The notes below the pieces were generated by a model that did not search any database, was not told the origin of the DNA, and saw only the letters and a program-made list of their open reading frames with translations. A DNA stretch of 46,993 nucleotides from an uncultured Acetobacteraceae bacterium (GTDB lineage Bacteria; Pseudomonadota; Alphaproteobacteria; Acetobacterales; Acetobacteraceae): contig CAIYDT010000092.1 in the NCBI GenBank assembly GCA_903924985.1, positions 1-46,993 on the forward strand, in the 5' to 3' direction. Below, one piece after another: positions 26,766-35,594 of this stretch. Numbering within the stretch: the stretch's first letter is position 1; each line of letters opens with the position of its first letter. The position numbers and the translations under genes are program-made.

Positions 26766-27632
26766 ATGGAACATCTCGCGGGCTTTGCCCCACTGGCCGA
26801 ACGCTACGATGGGTTCGTGCTGGACCTCTGGGGGGTCATTCACGACGGGGTGAATGCCTTCCCGCACGCGGTCGACACCCTGCGGCACATACGGGAAACC
26901 GGTAAGCGCGCGCTGTTGCTGTCCAACGTGCCGCGCCCCAACGACGCGGTGCGCACGATGATGCGCCGCATGGGGATCGAGGACGGGCTCTACACCGATA
27001 TCCTGACCAGCGGCGAGGCGGTACGCCGCTGCCTGATCGCTCCGCCCGACCTTTGGTGGACGCAGCTCGGCCAGCGCATGTACCACCTCGGACCGGAGCG
27101 CGATCGCCCGGTGTACGAGGGCCTGCCGATCACCGTGGTGGACAGCCCAGAGGAGGCCGATTTCGTCCTGAACACCGGCCCGGACGACCACCGCAATCCC
27201 AGCGACATGGGCGAATTCGAAGCCGACCTCCAGGCATGCGCCCAGCATCGCCTGAAGATGATCTGCGCCAACCCCGATCTGGTGGTCATCCGCGGTGGCG
27301 TGCGCGTTTTGTGCGCTGGATCGCTGGCCGCTCGGTATCGCGAACTGGGCGGCGACGTGCGCAGTCTCGGTAAGCCGGAGCCCGCGGTCTATCAGCCGGT
27401 CCTACAGCAGATGGGTCTGCCGCCGGACCGCGTGTTGGCCGTAGGGGATTCGCTGCGAACCGACATCGCCGGGGCGGCGGGGGTTGGAATCGCATCGTGC
27501 TGGGTGCTCGACGGCATTCACGGCGCGGCGCTATCGGACGGGGCCGGCGGGTTCGATCCGGCGAAGACCGACGCCGTCGCGGACGAGGCGGGGCTGGCGC
27601 CGGTAGCCAGTTTGCCACGATTCGTGTGGTGA
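26766..27632 (+). CDS. HAD-superfamily class IIA phosphatase (NagD-like, TIGR01459 type)
   Basis: Putative sugar-phosphate or nucleotide phosphatase, 288 residues, beginning directly after pyrD and surely co-transcribed. HAD motif I is modified: FVLDLWGVIHDG, where most members have DxDG. A conserved Ser/Asn pair in LLLSNVPRP is motif II. VLAVGDSLRTDIAGA is motif IV, with a GDS-D pattern. This subgroup is common in alphaproteobacteria. The natural substrate is unknown. It ends 5 nt from the convergent universal stress protein gene. Confidence 0.87.
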   Translation: MEHLAGFAPLAERYDGFVLDLWGVIHDGVNAFPHAVDTLRHIRETGKRALLLSNVPRPNDAVRTMMRRMGIEDGLYTDILTSGEAVRRCLIAPPDLWWTQLGQRMYHLGPERDRPVYEGLPITVVDSPEEADFVLNTGPDDHRNPSDMGEFEADLQACAQHRLKMICANPDLVVIRGGVRVLCAGSLAARYRELGGDVRSLGKPEPAVYQPVLQQMGLPPDRVLAVGDSLRTDIAGAAGVGIASCWVLDGIHGAALSDGAGGFDPAKTDAVADEAGLAPVASLPRFVW

Positions 27633-27637
27633 TCCGG

Positions 27638-28495
27638 TCAGTGCGACAGGAACACCGGCACCGTCATTTCCTCGATCAGCGTCCGGGTCACACCCCCGAA
27701 TACCATTTCACGCGCGCGGGAGTGGCCGTAGCCGCCGGCGACGATCAGGTCGACACCGAGGTCGGCGGCATAGGATAGCAACGCTTCCCCATCCGGGATG
27801 TCGTTCGCGACGGTGTGCGCGGCTTCGGCCTTTACGCCGTGGCGCGCCAGGTGTAGCGCGATGTCGGCCGCCGGTACGTCCCCGTGCCCAGCGATCCCTT
27901 GCCGCGGGTTAACCGCCAGGATGGTCACTTTCTTCGATTTTTCCAGCAACGGCAACGCGTCGTTGACCGCGCGGGCGGCTTCCCGGCTGGCGTTCCAGGC
28001 CACCAGCACATGCTCGCCGATGACCGTGAAATCGCCCGCGAAGGGTACTACCAGAACCGGGCGGCCGCTGGACATCAGAGGGGTTACGAGCGTCGCATCG
28101 CGGTTGGTGTCGTCGCGTGAATCATAGGGGTTGGGTTGTCCGACCACGGTCAGGTCGGCGTAGCGCGCATGCAGCGCCACCGTCGCTGGGACATGCCCCT
28201 CCACGAAGCGCCACTCGCCTTCAACATCTTCCTTGCGGATGTGGTCGCGGAATGCGGCTTCGATTCCGGTGGAGGAAGCCGCGGCATCGGCCCGCATCCG
28301 CTGTACGACCTGCTCCGGACCGCCGCCCGCGAATGGCAGGGTTGCGCCATAAAAATATTCGGTATTCGGGATGTCCGCTACGTAGAGGCCAGTCAGGTGC
28401 GCGCCATACCGGCGGGCCAGGCCGACGGCCACGCGCACGCGCGCTTCGCTACGGCTACCGTTGTCCACATGGACCAGAATGTCTTTCAGCGCCAC
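27638..28495 (-). CDS. Universal stress protein (two-part UspA)
   Basis: A 285-residue protein starting at GTG 28495, with a GGAGG-type site ten bases upstream. The N-terminal Usp-like half begins LKDILVHVDNGSRSE. The C-terminal half ends with the ATP-binding-loop pattern GGYGHSRAREMVFGGVTRTL. Usp proteins are induced by hypoxia, energy stress or growth arrest. The promoter region carries an FNR/FixK-like palindrome at 28555-28573, consistent with oxygen control (inference). Confidence 0.88.
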   Translation of the reverse strand: MALKDILVHVDNGSRSEARVRVAVGLARRYGAHLTGLYVADIPNTEYFYGATLPFAGGGPEQVVQRMRADAAASSTGIEAAFRDHIRKEDVEGEWRFVEGHVPATVALHARYADLTVVGQPNPYDSRDDTNRDATLVTPLMSSGRPVLVVPFAGDFTVIGEHVLVAWNASREAARAVNDALPLLEKSKKVTILAVNPRQGIAGHGDVPAADIALHLARHGVKAEAAHTVANDIPDGEALLSYAADLGVDLIVAGGYGHSRAREMVFGGVTRTLIEEMTVPVFLSH

Positions 28496-28554
28496 GGCAG
28501 GAACCCTCCAGATGATGTTTTAACGCGGATAACAAAAAAAACCGCCCGCTTGCA

Positions 28555-28573
28555 TTGACCTGGATCAGGTCAA
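28555..28573. promoter_or_regulatory. FNR/FixK-like palindrome upstream of the stress protein gene
   Basis: TTGACCTGGATCAGGTCAA is an 8-bp perfect inverted repeat around GAT. It contains TTGAC-N4-ATCAG, eight of ten conserved positions of the FNR/FixK box. On the minus strand a weak -10 (TGTTAT, 28534-28529) would put the start site near 28522, about 40 bp from the box, the class II position. Its right end overlaps the last codons of the upstream kinase gene. It could also act as a hairpin after that gene. Confidence 0.5.
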
Positions 28574-30943
28574 GACGGTTACGTCGGCATCTACTTCGGT
28601 GCGCTTGCGCAGGGTCGTCAGCAGCGTGCGCAGGTCCTGGATGCTGAACGGTTTGCGCAACAGTCCGTCCAGGGGATTGGCCTCGGAATCGCCCTCTTCC
28701 ACTTCCGCGTAGCCAGTCACCAGAGCGATGGCGGCGTCGATACCGCGCTGGCGCAGCGCGGTCGCCACACGCAGGCCATTCATACCGGGCATCGCGTAGT
28801 CCATCAGGATGATGTCTGGCGCGCGCGGCAAGGTGTCGATCAGCGCCAGAGCTTCGGCCCCGCCCGGTGCCTGTACCACGCCGCAGCCGAGGTCGCGCAA
28901 CATCTCCACCGCGACCTGGCGGACCGCTGCGTCGTCGTCTACGACCATAACCAGCAGCTTCTTCAGATCCAGCGGCGGGCTGTCCGCGAGGCGTCGCGGT
29001 TGCTCTGGTTCCACCTCGCCAAGCGCGCGCGGCAGTAGCAATGCGACTTCCGTGCCTTTGCCCTCGGTACTGCCCAGCAGCACGGTGCCGCCGGATTGGC
29101 GGGCCATGCCGTAGACCTGACTGAGGCCGAGGCCAGATCCGCCCGGCCCCTTGGTCGTGAAGAACGGGTCGAACGCCTGGCGGCGGACTTCCGGGGTCAT
29201 GCCGTGACCGGTATCGGCGATACTCACCCTGACGTAGGCGCCCGGCGTGGGGTCGTCGGCACTGCCGCCCTCGAACACCAGATTCGTGGTGGCGATCGTC
29301 AGCTGCCCCCCATCCGGCATGGCATCGCGGGCGTTCAGGCACAGATTGAGCAGCGCGGCTTCCACCTGGCTGGGATCGACCATCGCGGGCCACAACTCCG
29401 GCGTGAGGTCGGTGACTACGCGAACCCGGCGACCCAGCGTGCTGGTGGCCAGCGACACCAGTTCATTGACCAGCCGGTTCAGGTCGGTGGCACGCGTCGT
29501 CAGCCGCTGGCGGCGGGAGAACGCCAGCAGGCGGGACGTCAGTTGCGCCCCGCGCTGCACCGCGCCGGTCGCGCGTTCGATCAGCGCCCCCAGCCGGTCG
29601 GAATCGGCGGACGGCAATGTCGCTGCCGCCTGGACGACGCGGTGCTGCATCAGCTCCAGATTACCCAGCACGGTGGCCAGCATGTTGTTGAAGTCATGCG
29701 CGATGCCACCCGCGAGCTGGCCGACCGCTTGCAGCTTTTGGGCTTGGTGCAACGCGGCTTCCGTCTTCTCGCGTTCGGCGACTTCGACCTGCAGACGGTT
29801 GTTGATCTCCGACAACGCACGGGTGCGTTCCGCCACCAGGGATTCCAGCAGTTCGGCCTGTAGCCGGCGTTCGAGATCGCGCGCCTGCAGGCTGGAGGCC
29901 ATGGCGTTGAACGATTGGGCGAGGGCATCGAACTCCGACCCGCGGCCGGTCATGCTGGCGCGCACGTTCAAGTCGCCGTCCCGCCAGCGCTGGGCGGTCA
30001 GCAGCAGCACCTGGGTCGGCTGGTAAATGAAGCGGTGGCCGGCCTGCCAGGCGAGGATCAGTGCTATCAGAGCAAAGCCGCCGGTCAGCAGCACGTCCCA
30101 GGCGATGAACCTTGCGAAGCTGGCGAGCGGAGAAGGCACCCCGATGGTGGCGATCGCGGTGAGGCCGGCGGATAACGCCGGTGCGGGGACCGTGGCACTC
30201 AGCCATTCCTGACCTTGTTGGTCTACGACCGTCGTTTGCCCGATAGCCGATGGATGCGCCAACGGCCGCAACTGCTCAGGCAACGGTGTGCCGATGCCGA
30301 TACCCGTGCCAGCGTCCACACTAGCTTCCACGCCGATAACGGTGCCGTCACGGTCGGTGATGAACAGAGTCGCTCTGCTTGGCACCTCCAACCTTTTTGG
30401 ACGCATTTCGGCCAAATGCTCGCCCAACCACACCAGATCCAAACCAGCGATCACAAGATGGCCATCCTCGGGCGCCGGCGAGGGGCTGGCGATGGGGAGG
30501 AAAGCGTGCGCCAGCCCCTGGATCGACCCAATCCGGCCGATCGCGCCAGCGCCGTTGTCCGTCAGGTCCGATAACCACGCCGGCTGCCTCGCCCAGATCG
30601 CGTCCAAATCCGGGCGAGAGCCGCATATCAGCTTGCCGCTTCGGTCGACCACGGCGATGAACGCCAGAGATGGCACATCGCGGTGCAAGCTACTGAGTTG
30701 CTCGCCGCAGTCGGGATCGGGTACGATAATGGACGAAAGACGAGCGGCGATCCACGAGAGACGCCGCACACCGTCGACGACCTCCGACATGTCGTTCATC
30801 GCCAGTTCGGCCTGCGAGAATATCGAATCGCTCAACCGTGCCTGCCGGTCCGCATGGTGGCGGACCAGGGTATAAAACTGCGCCACCAAAATCGGCACCA
30901 TACAGCCGAGTATCAGCAGCAGAAGGCGGGTGGAAAGTTTCAT
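28565..30943 (-). CDS. Hybrid sensor histidine kinase/response regulator (HAMP type)
   Basis: Membrane sensor kinase with a fused receiver, 792 residues from ATG 30943. Order: helix 1 (about 4-26), periplasmic sensing domain (about 27-275), helix 2 (about 285-310), HAMP (about 315-370), a coiled coil, HisKA with the H-box LAGGIAHDFNNMLATVLGNL (His near 416), HATPase with N-box LNLCLNARDAMP and G-boxes DTGHGM and GGSGLGLSQVYGM, and a receiver (about 680-790) with Asp near 714 in MDYAMPGMNG. The HDFNN H-box is that of the HWE-unrelated NtrB-like group. No separate response regulator gene is adjacent, so the output partner is elsewhere. Confidence 0.92.
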   Translation of the reverse strand: MKLSTRLLLLILGCMVPILVAQFYTLVRHHADRQARLSDSIFSQAELAMNDMSEVVDGVRRLSWIAARLSSIIVPDPDCGEQLSSLHRDVPSLAFIAVVDRSGKLICGSRPDLDAIWARQPAWLSDLTDNGAGAIGRIGSIQGLAHAFLPIASPSPAPEDGHLVIAGLDLVWLGEHLAEMRPKRLEVPSRATLFITDRDGTVIGVEASVDAGTGIGIGTPLPEQLRPLAHPSAIGQTTVVDQQGQEWLSATVPAPALSAGLTAIATIGVPSPLASFARFIAWDVLLTGGFALIALILAWQAGHRFIYQPTQVLLLTAQRWRDGDLNVRASMTGRGSEFDALAQSFNAMASSLQARDLERRLQAELLESLVAERTRALSEINNRLQVEVAEREKTEAALHQAQKLQAVGQLAGGIAHDFNNMLATVLGNLELMQHRVVQAAATLPSADSDRLGALIERATGAVQRGAQLTSRLLAFSRRQRLTTRATDLNRLVNELVSLATSTLGRRVRVVTDLTPELWPAMVDPSQVEAALLNLCLNARDAMPDGGQLTIATTNLVFEGGSADDPTPGAYVRVSIADTGHGMTPEVRRQAFDPFFTTKGPGGSGLGLSQVYGMARQSGGTVLLGSTEGKGTEVALLLPRALGEVEPEQPRRLADSPPLDLKKLLVMVVDDDAAVRQVAVEMLRDLGCGVVQAPGGAEALALIDTLPRAPDIILMDYAMPGMNGLRVATALRQRGIDAAIALVTGYAEVEEGDSEANPLDGLLRKPFSIQDLRTLLTTLRKRTEVDADVTVLT

Positions 30944-31067
30944 CGTGCCAATTTTGGGACCCCGCCCGGTCGCAGTATCCTTCCAGGCTGGCACACACCG
31001 TAGCAACCTCATTCAGGGTTGGCTACGCGCCTGGCGCCCCGGTTCAGGCCGATTCCAGCGTGTGGAA

Positions 31068-31325
31068 TCAGTCGGCGGAGGCGAAGGTGATGCGCGTTCC
31101 ATCTGGCAGCGCGACAGTGTTCGATCGTGGCACGACGGCGGGCGCCTGCACGCCACCGCCGGTCATCGCGGCCCCCTCCGGCGGTGCGGCGGATGGGCCG
31201 GCGAGGCTGTCGGATTTTTGCCCGTCGCGGAACAGCGCCTCGAGGTCGATGCGGGGGATATTGGCGCCGGATGCGATGCTGACGGCACGCGGACGACGGC
31301 GCTGAGACACTGGTTTTTCGCGCAT
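31068..31325 (-). CDS. Small hypothetical protein with hairpin at its ribosome site
   Basis: An 85-residue protein (ATG 31325; the frame has a TTG two codons earlier). The N-terminus is strongly basic (EKPVSQRRRPRAVS), the middle Pro/Ala-rich, and the end reads NTVALPDGTRITFASAD. I do not recognise it. It lies between a NUDIX gene and a kinase gene on the same strand. Upstream are a perfect 12-bp hairpin abutting the GGAGG site and a near-match to a CtrA box (TAAA-N7-TTAA around 31384-31398). Confidence 0.5.
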   Translation of the reverse strand: MREKPVSQRRRPRAVSIASGANIPRIDLEALFRDGQKSDSLAGPSAAPPEGAAMTGGGVQAPAVVPRSNTVALPDGTRITFASAD

Positions 31326-31334
31326 GGTCAACCT

Positions 31335-31364
31335 CCGGAACGGCGGATGCGCCCGCCGTTCCGG
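31335..31364 (-). promoter_or_regulatory. 12-bp perfect hairpin next to a Shine-Dalgarno site
   Basis: CCGGAACGGCGG (31335-31346) and its exact complement (31353-31364) enclose a 6-nt loop. On the minus strand the hairpin ends inside GGAGG (31336-31332), the ribosome site of the ATG at 31325. There is no U-run, so a translational control element or processing site is as likely as a terminator for the NUDIX gene. Confidence 0.5.
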
Positions 31365-31418
31365 GGATTATGACTGGCAATGGTAAATGAAAGGTTAACG
31401 CCCGGGCTGAAATCGTGG

Positions 31419-31982
31419 TCAATTTTCAGGGGGCTGGGCGCGTTCCATGCGGTGCACTCCGCGCCGGTCGTCGGAGGGATTGCCGGCTGGGGCGCCCAAT
31501 ACGCCGGACGCGTTGTCGCGCCAGGCGTGCAACGCCCATCGGACGGAGGGGAAGGCGATCTGGTCCCAGGGGATTCGGTCCCACTCGAACAGTCCGACCT
31601 CCAGGCTCTCGGGGCCAGCGGCGTGGTGCGGCGCGTCCGGGTGGGCGAAACAAGCCCGAAATATCACTTGCACCTGGCCGATGCGCGCAATGCTGAACAC
31701 GCCGAGGATGCCCTCGATGGCGATATCCGCTTCGGCTTCCTCCTGGGCTTCCCGCACTGCGCCTTCTTCGAGGGTTTCGCCTAGTTCCATGTAGCCCGCC
31801 GGCAGTGTCCAATAGCCGCGGCGTGGTTCGATGGCACGCCGGCACAGCAGCACGGACGAGCCGGACACCACGACGGCGCCCACCACGACCTTGGGGTTCT
31901 CGTAGGCGATGTGGCCGCAATCCGCGCACACATCGCGCTCGCGGTTATCGCCTTGCGGGATGCGGCGGATGAACCCTGACAT
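31419..31982 (-). CDS. NUDIX hydrolase with N-terminal zinc ribbon
   Basis: The 187-residue protein cleaves a nucleoside diphosphate linked to another group. The Nudix box is complete: GYMELGETLEEGAVREAQEE near residues 68-87. Before it, VCADCGHIAYENPKVVVGAV is a half zinc ribbon as in the NudC/ADP-ribose-type group, though only two cysteines are seen. The C-terminus is long and Pro/Arg-rich. The substrate is unknown; NADH, ADP-ribose and FAD are typical of relatives. Confidence 0.87.
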   Translation of the reverse strand: MSGFIRRIPQGDNRERDVCADCGHIAYENPKVVVGAVVVSGSSVLLCRRAIEPRRGYWTLPAGYMELGETLEEGAVREAQEEAEADIAIEGILGVFSIARIGQVQVIFRACFAHPDAPHHAAGPESLEVGLFEWDRIPWDQIAFPSVRWALHAWRDNASGVLGAPAGNPSDDRRGVHRMERAQPPEN

Positions 31983-32030
31983 GCCGCTACCCTGACGGTT
32001 CGGGCCGGCTGGATCAACCCTGGCGTCAGC

Positions 32031-32279
32031 TCAGGCGGACAAATCCACCAGCGAGCCGCGTGGCAGAATGCGCGGCGGCGGTGCAATCCCGCCGGTCGGC
32101 GCGGCCGATGTCGCTGGCGGCTTCGATGCCGTGGTTTCCGTCCGCGGTGCCCCAGGGGTTCGAGCATACTGCCGCGTTCCGGGCGTCGCGCCGGGGCGGG
32201 CAGGCGGCGCGGCCGATGGATTGACCGAGAACGCCGACAGGGAGGAGGTCGATAACATGCGCGGCATGGTGAACCGCAT
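32031..32279 (-). CDS. Small hypothetical protein behind a CtrA-type box
   Basis: An 82-residue Pro/Ala/Ser/Thr-rich frame with possible starts at ATG 32279 or 32267. The C-terminus GIAPPPRILPRGSLVDLSA loosely resembles the end of the other small protein of this region. It is not a recognised family and low complexity makes the call uncertain. It lies 48 nt before the NUDIX gene in the same direction and directly behind a TTAA-N7-TTAA box, which supports a real transcript. Confidence 0.4.
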   Translation of the reverse strand: MRFTMPRMLSTSSLSAFSVNPSAAPPARPGATPGTRQYARTPGAPRTETTASKPPATSAAPTGGIAPPPRILPRGSLVDLSA

Positions 32280-32282
32280 TCG

Positions 32283-32297
32283 TTAAAATAAGGTTAA
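32283..32297 (-). promoter_or_regulatory. CtrA-type binding site (TTAA-N7-TTAA)
   Basis: TTAA at 32283-32286 and 32294-32297 are exactly seven bases apart, and on the minus strand the second half continues as TTAAC, the extended CtrA consensus of alphaproteobacteria. It lies in the 27-nt gap between the large hybrid kinase gene and the small gene at 32279. The outer bases also make a CGTTAA/TTAACG inverted repeat. Confidence 0.5.
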
Positions 32298-32306
32298 CGA
32301 AAACCC

Positions 32307-35300
32307 TTAAGCCACTTCTTTCTGTGAAATTTCGCGCAATGCGGTGCTTCCCCGAGCCAATGCGGCCTCGATTTCGGCGAAGACGGTGCCGAACGCGGCG
32401 GTGTCGCCGGCTTTCGCGGCGGCCATGATCGCGCGGGATTTGGCCTCCAGCGCTGCCAGGCCGTAGCTCGCGGCGACCCCGGCGATGGCGTGGGCCTGGG
32501 ATTCGATTTCGAACGCGACACCCGACGCCAGGGCGCGGCGGAACGGCGGCATCCGTTCTTCCAGGTCGTTCAGGCACGCGGTCACAAGGGTGTTGAGCAC
32601 GTCCGCCGGCAGATTGGTCCGCAGTTCGTTGACACGCTCCAGCGCCAGGATCGACCCTATGTCGTCCTCGCTACGGGCGGGTTTCGACGTCGTGATTCCG
32701 CCCGCCGGATGGCCGCGCCAAGCATGCCGGACCAGGGCGGCTTGCAGTTCGGGCAGCGACACCGGTTTGCCCAGTACGCCGTTCATCCCGGCCGACAGGA
32801 ACAGTACCTCGTCCTCCGGCGCGGTGTTGGCGGTCAGGGCGAGGATCGGGACCTTTCCGGCAACGCCCAGCAGCTCCCGGATATGCCGGGTGGCTTCCTG
32901 GCCGCTCATGCCCGGCATAAAAATGTCCATGAAGACAATGTCATAGGGCTTGCGCTGCACCGCCTTGATAGCTTCCGCGCCGCTGGCGGCGATGTCGACC
33001 GAGTGCCCAACCCGCCGCAGCAGCGTGGCGGCGATCACCTGATTGGCGCGCACATCGTCCACCACCAATATGCGGGTACGGGGTGGCATGCGGCGCGGCA
33101 GATCGGCGGTGGGGACTTCGGGTGCCTGCGACGGCGCGGCGGCGGGCAGCGGGGCGACGATGACCTTGTCCGGCAGCGTCAACCAGAAGGCGTTGCCTTC
33201 CGCCCCGGCCTCGGACCATGGCTCGCAGCCGATTTCGCCGCCCATGAGAGTTATCAGATGGTGGCAGATCGACAGACCCAGGCCGGTGCCGAGGGGCTGA
33301 TCCCCCTCGGGCCGGTCGAGCTGGCTGAACGGTTGGAACAGAAGTTTCCGATCGGCCGCGGCGATGACCGGGCCCTGATCGCGCACCACGATGCGCAGGC
33401 CGCCGGCGGTGGGGCGCGTGGTGTAATCGCGCTCCACCGACAACACGACGTCGCCGGCGCGGGCGAATTTGACTGCATTGGACAGCAAGTTGAGCAGCAC
33501 CTGGCGCAACCGTCCGCCATCCAGCGACACGAGTGCGGGCACATCGTCCGCTATCGACAGCCGCAGGACCATGCCGCGGGATTCGGCCTGGGCGCGGAAA
33601 ATCTCCACCGCCCCTTCCAGCATCGTCCGCAACTCCAACTGGCTCGTGCGCAAGGTGAGCTGCCCGGCCTCCAGCCGCGACATCTCCAGGATGTCGTTGA
33701 TCAGGCTGGACAAAGCATCGCCGGACTGGCTGGCCATGTTGACCAGCCCGCGCTGCGACGGCGTCAGGACGCTATCGTCGAGCAGCCGCAAGGTGTTGAG
33801 CAGGGCGTTCAGCGGCGTGCGGATTTCGTGGCTGACGATCGCCACGAAACGGGTCTTGGCGGCATTGGCGGCTTCGGCGGCGGCCCGAGCCTGCCGCAGG
33901 GCGGCCTCGGCGCGCTTGTGTTCGGTGATGTCGGAATACAGCGTGACGAAGCCGCCGCCGGGCAGGCCCCGGCGGCGCAACTCAATGGTGCGGCCATCCG
34001 GCCGTGTGCGTTCGGTGGTGCCGAATTGCAGGTTGCGCATCACGACCATGCGGCGGGCGACCTCCGCTTCCGTATTCACAGCGCCGAACAGGCCGGAATT
34101 GGCCTGGGCGCGCAGGATGTCTTCCATCGGCAGGCCGACCCTCGGCAGATCCGGGGGAATGCCGGCGAGGTCTGGAAACCGGGCATTCCACTCCACCAGG
34201 CAGAATTGCGCATCCATCATGTAGACGCCGTCGGTCATGCCGCCGAGGGTCGCCGCCAAATGTTCGGCTTTCGCCTCCGCCTCGGCTTTGGCGACCTGCA
34301 ACTGCGCGTTGGTGGAGGCCAGTATGGCGTGGTCGTCGGCCTGGGCCTGGCGACGGGTGCGTGCATGTGTGCCGCTGCGCAGCAACAGGGCGCCCATCAC
34401 CAGCAGCAACACGACAATCGCCCCGGCGAACCGGGCGGCCTGCCATTGCCATAGGGTGGCGGGCAGCATCGCTTCATCGCGATCCATCGCGACGACCAGC
34501 AATAGGTCGCGATCGGGCAGGCGGCGGAAGGCGTGGAAACGTTCGACTGAATCGGTCGCCGAATTGCCGGACCAAAGCCCGGCGGTTTGAGACTTCATCG
34601 CGGCAACCATCGGCGTGGCGGAAATATCGGTGTTCGGGTCGGCTTCGGCCGGGCTCAGGTTGGCGCGAATTCGCCCATCCCCCAGGCCGATCAACGCCAC
34701 CAGCCCGTTGTTGCCGACGAATGCCTGGTGAAAAACTTCCAGCAGCGTGGAGACCCGGTAATCGGCGGCGATCGCCCCCGCGAAGGAGCCATCGGGATGA
34801 TGCAGCCAGGTCGCGACATTGAGGTGCCACTGCCGCATGATCGGGTCGAAGGCGGTGCCGCCGATAAAGACGGCGCCGGCCGGGGTGTCATGCTTGCGGG
34901 CATAAACGAAGAAATCCCGGGTGGCGACGTTCTGGCCCACCGCCTCCGACACCGAGGCCTGACGGACGATGCCGTTTTCGTCGACCAGGATCATATCGCG
35001 GCTCAGGCCGCTGAGCACGGCGGCATCTGCTCGGCGCTGTTCCAGATTGAACCGGTCCGGCTCGCCCTCCCACGCGTGGGCCAGGACACGCAGGGTCTGG
35101 TCGACCGCGAGGAACTGCCGGTTGATCTCCTCGCTCAGCGCCAAAGTCTGGTTGGTCAAGAGCGTATTGACCCGGACTTCGGTTTCCGCGTGCTGGCCGC
35201 GGATGGACCGGTAGGTCGCGGCACAGGTCAAGGCGATCAGCCCCAGGATCAACAGGACGCCAAGGGCACTGCCGAGCGCGTGCTTGTCCGGTGCCATTGA

Positions 35301-35348
35301 GCGGCGGCGGCGGCTCAGAGGGACGATGACGCTGGGTGGGCGGCTCAT
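32307..35348 (-). CDS. Hybrid sensor histidine kinase with PAS, receiver and Hpt domains
   Basis: A 1013-residue phosphorelay protein from ATG 35348. Order: helix 1 (about 25-45), double-Cache-like periplasmic sensor (about 46-310), helix 2 (about 315-335), PAS (about 375-480), HisKA with FVAIVSHEIRTPLNALLNTL (His near 506), HATPase with NLLSNAVKFA and GTGLGLSICHHLI, receiver with Asp near 806 (MDIFMPGMSG), and a C-terminal Hpt whose phosphorylatable His lies near 952 in AHAIAGVAASYGL. The Hpt lacks the usual Lys after the His (HxxKG becomes HAIAG). The full His-Asp-His relay implies a separate regulator elsewhere. Confidence 0.92.
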   Translation of the reverse strand: MSRPPSVIVPLSRRRRSMAPDKHALGSALGVLLILGLIALTCAATYRSIRGQHAETEVRVNTLLTNQTLALSEEINRQFLAVDQTLRVLAHAWEGEPDRFNLEQRRADAAVLSGLSRDMILVDENGIVRQASVSEAVGQNVATRDFFVYARKHDTPAGAVFIGGTAFDPIMRQWHLNVATWLHHPDGSFAGAIAADYRVSTLLEVFHQAFVGNNGLVALIGLGDGRIRANLSPAEADPNTDISATPMVAAMKSQTAGLWSGNSATDSVERFHAFRRLPDRDLLLVVAMDRDEAMLPATLWQWQAARFAGAIVVLLLVMGALLLRSGTHARTRRQAQADDHAILASTNAQLQVAKAEAEAKAEHLAATLGGMTDGVYMMDAQFCLVEWNARFPDLAGIPPDLPRVGLPMEDILRAQANSGLFGAVNTEAEVARRMVVMRNLQFGTTERTRPDGRTIELRRRGLPGGGFVTLYSDITEHKRAEAALRQARAAAEAANAAKTRFVAIVSHEIRTPLNALLNTLRLLDDSVLTPSQRGLVNMASQSGDALSSLINDILEMSRLEAGQLTLRTSQLELRTMLEGAVEIFRAQAESRGMVLRLSIADDVPALVSLDGGRLRQVLLNLLSNAVKFARAGDVVLSVERDYTTRPTAGGLRIVVRDQGPVIAAADRKLLFQPFSQLDRPEGDQPLGTGLGLSICHHLITLMGGEIGCEPWSEAGAEGNAFWLTLPDKVIVAPLPAAAPSQAPEVPTADLPRRMPPRTRILVVDDVRANQVIAATLLRRVGHSVDIAASGAEAIKAVQRKPYDIVFMDIFMPGMSGQEATRHIRELLGVAGKVPILALTANTAPEDEVLFLSAGMNGVLGKPVSLPELQAALVRHAWRGHPAGGITTSKPARSEDDIGSILALERVNELRTNLPADVLNTLVTACLNDLEERMPPFRRALASGVAFEIESQAHAIAGVAASYGLAALEAKSRAIMAAAKAGDTAAFGTVFAEIEAALARGSTALREISQKEVA

Positions 35349-35594
35349 GAGTTGCGGGGATCCATTTGCATGGTTCGCGATCCTGACCATGTTTGGGCAG
35401 GTTTAGCAGGCGCGGGGTTGCCAGGGAAATGCAACCCCGGCGGGAGCGGCTGGTATTGTCGCACGCATTCAGGTTCTGAGCAGTACGACGGGAAAGCGGA
35501 CATTGAACCGACGCCGGAGCCTTACTGCCCGGCGTTACCAATGATCGGTATAAGATCGCTTGCGTGGAAATTCGCAGAAAGGGTTGGGACAGAC

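Noticed and set aside
28496..28573. The palindrome at 28555-28573 with the nearby T-run (minus strand) as an intrinsic terminator of the kinase gene
   Set aside because: The T-run starts about 14 nt after the hairpin rather than directly after it. The regulatory-site reading is preferred but not proven.
32490..34454. A long plus-strand frame opposite the second hybrid kinase
   Set aside because: It is explained by codon bias of the kinase gene; no family resemblance.
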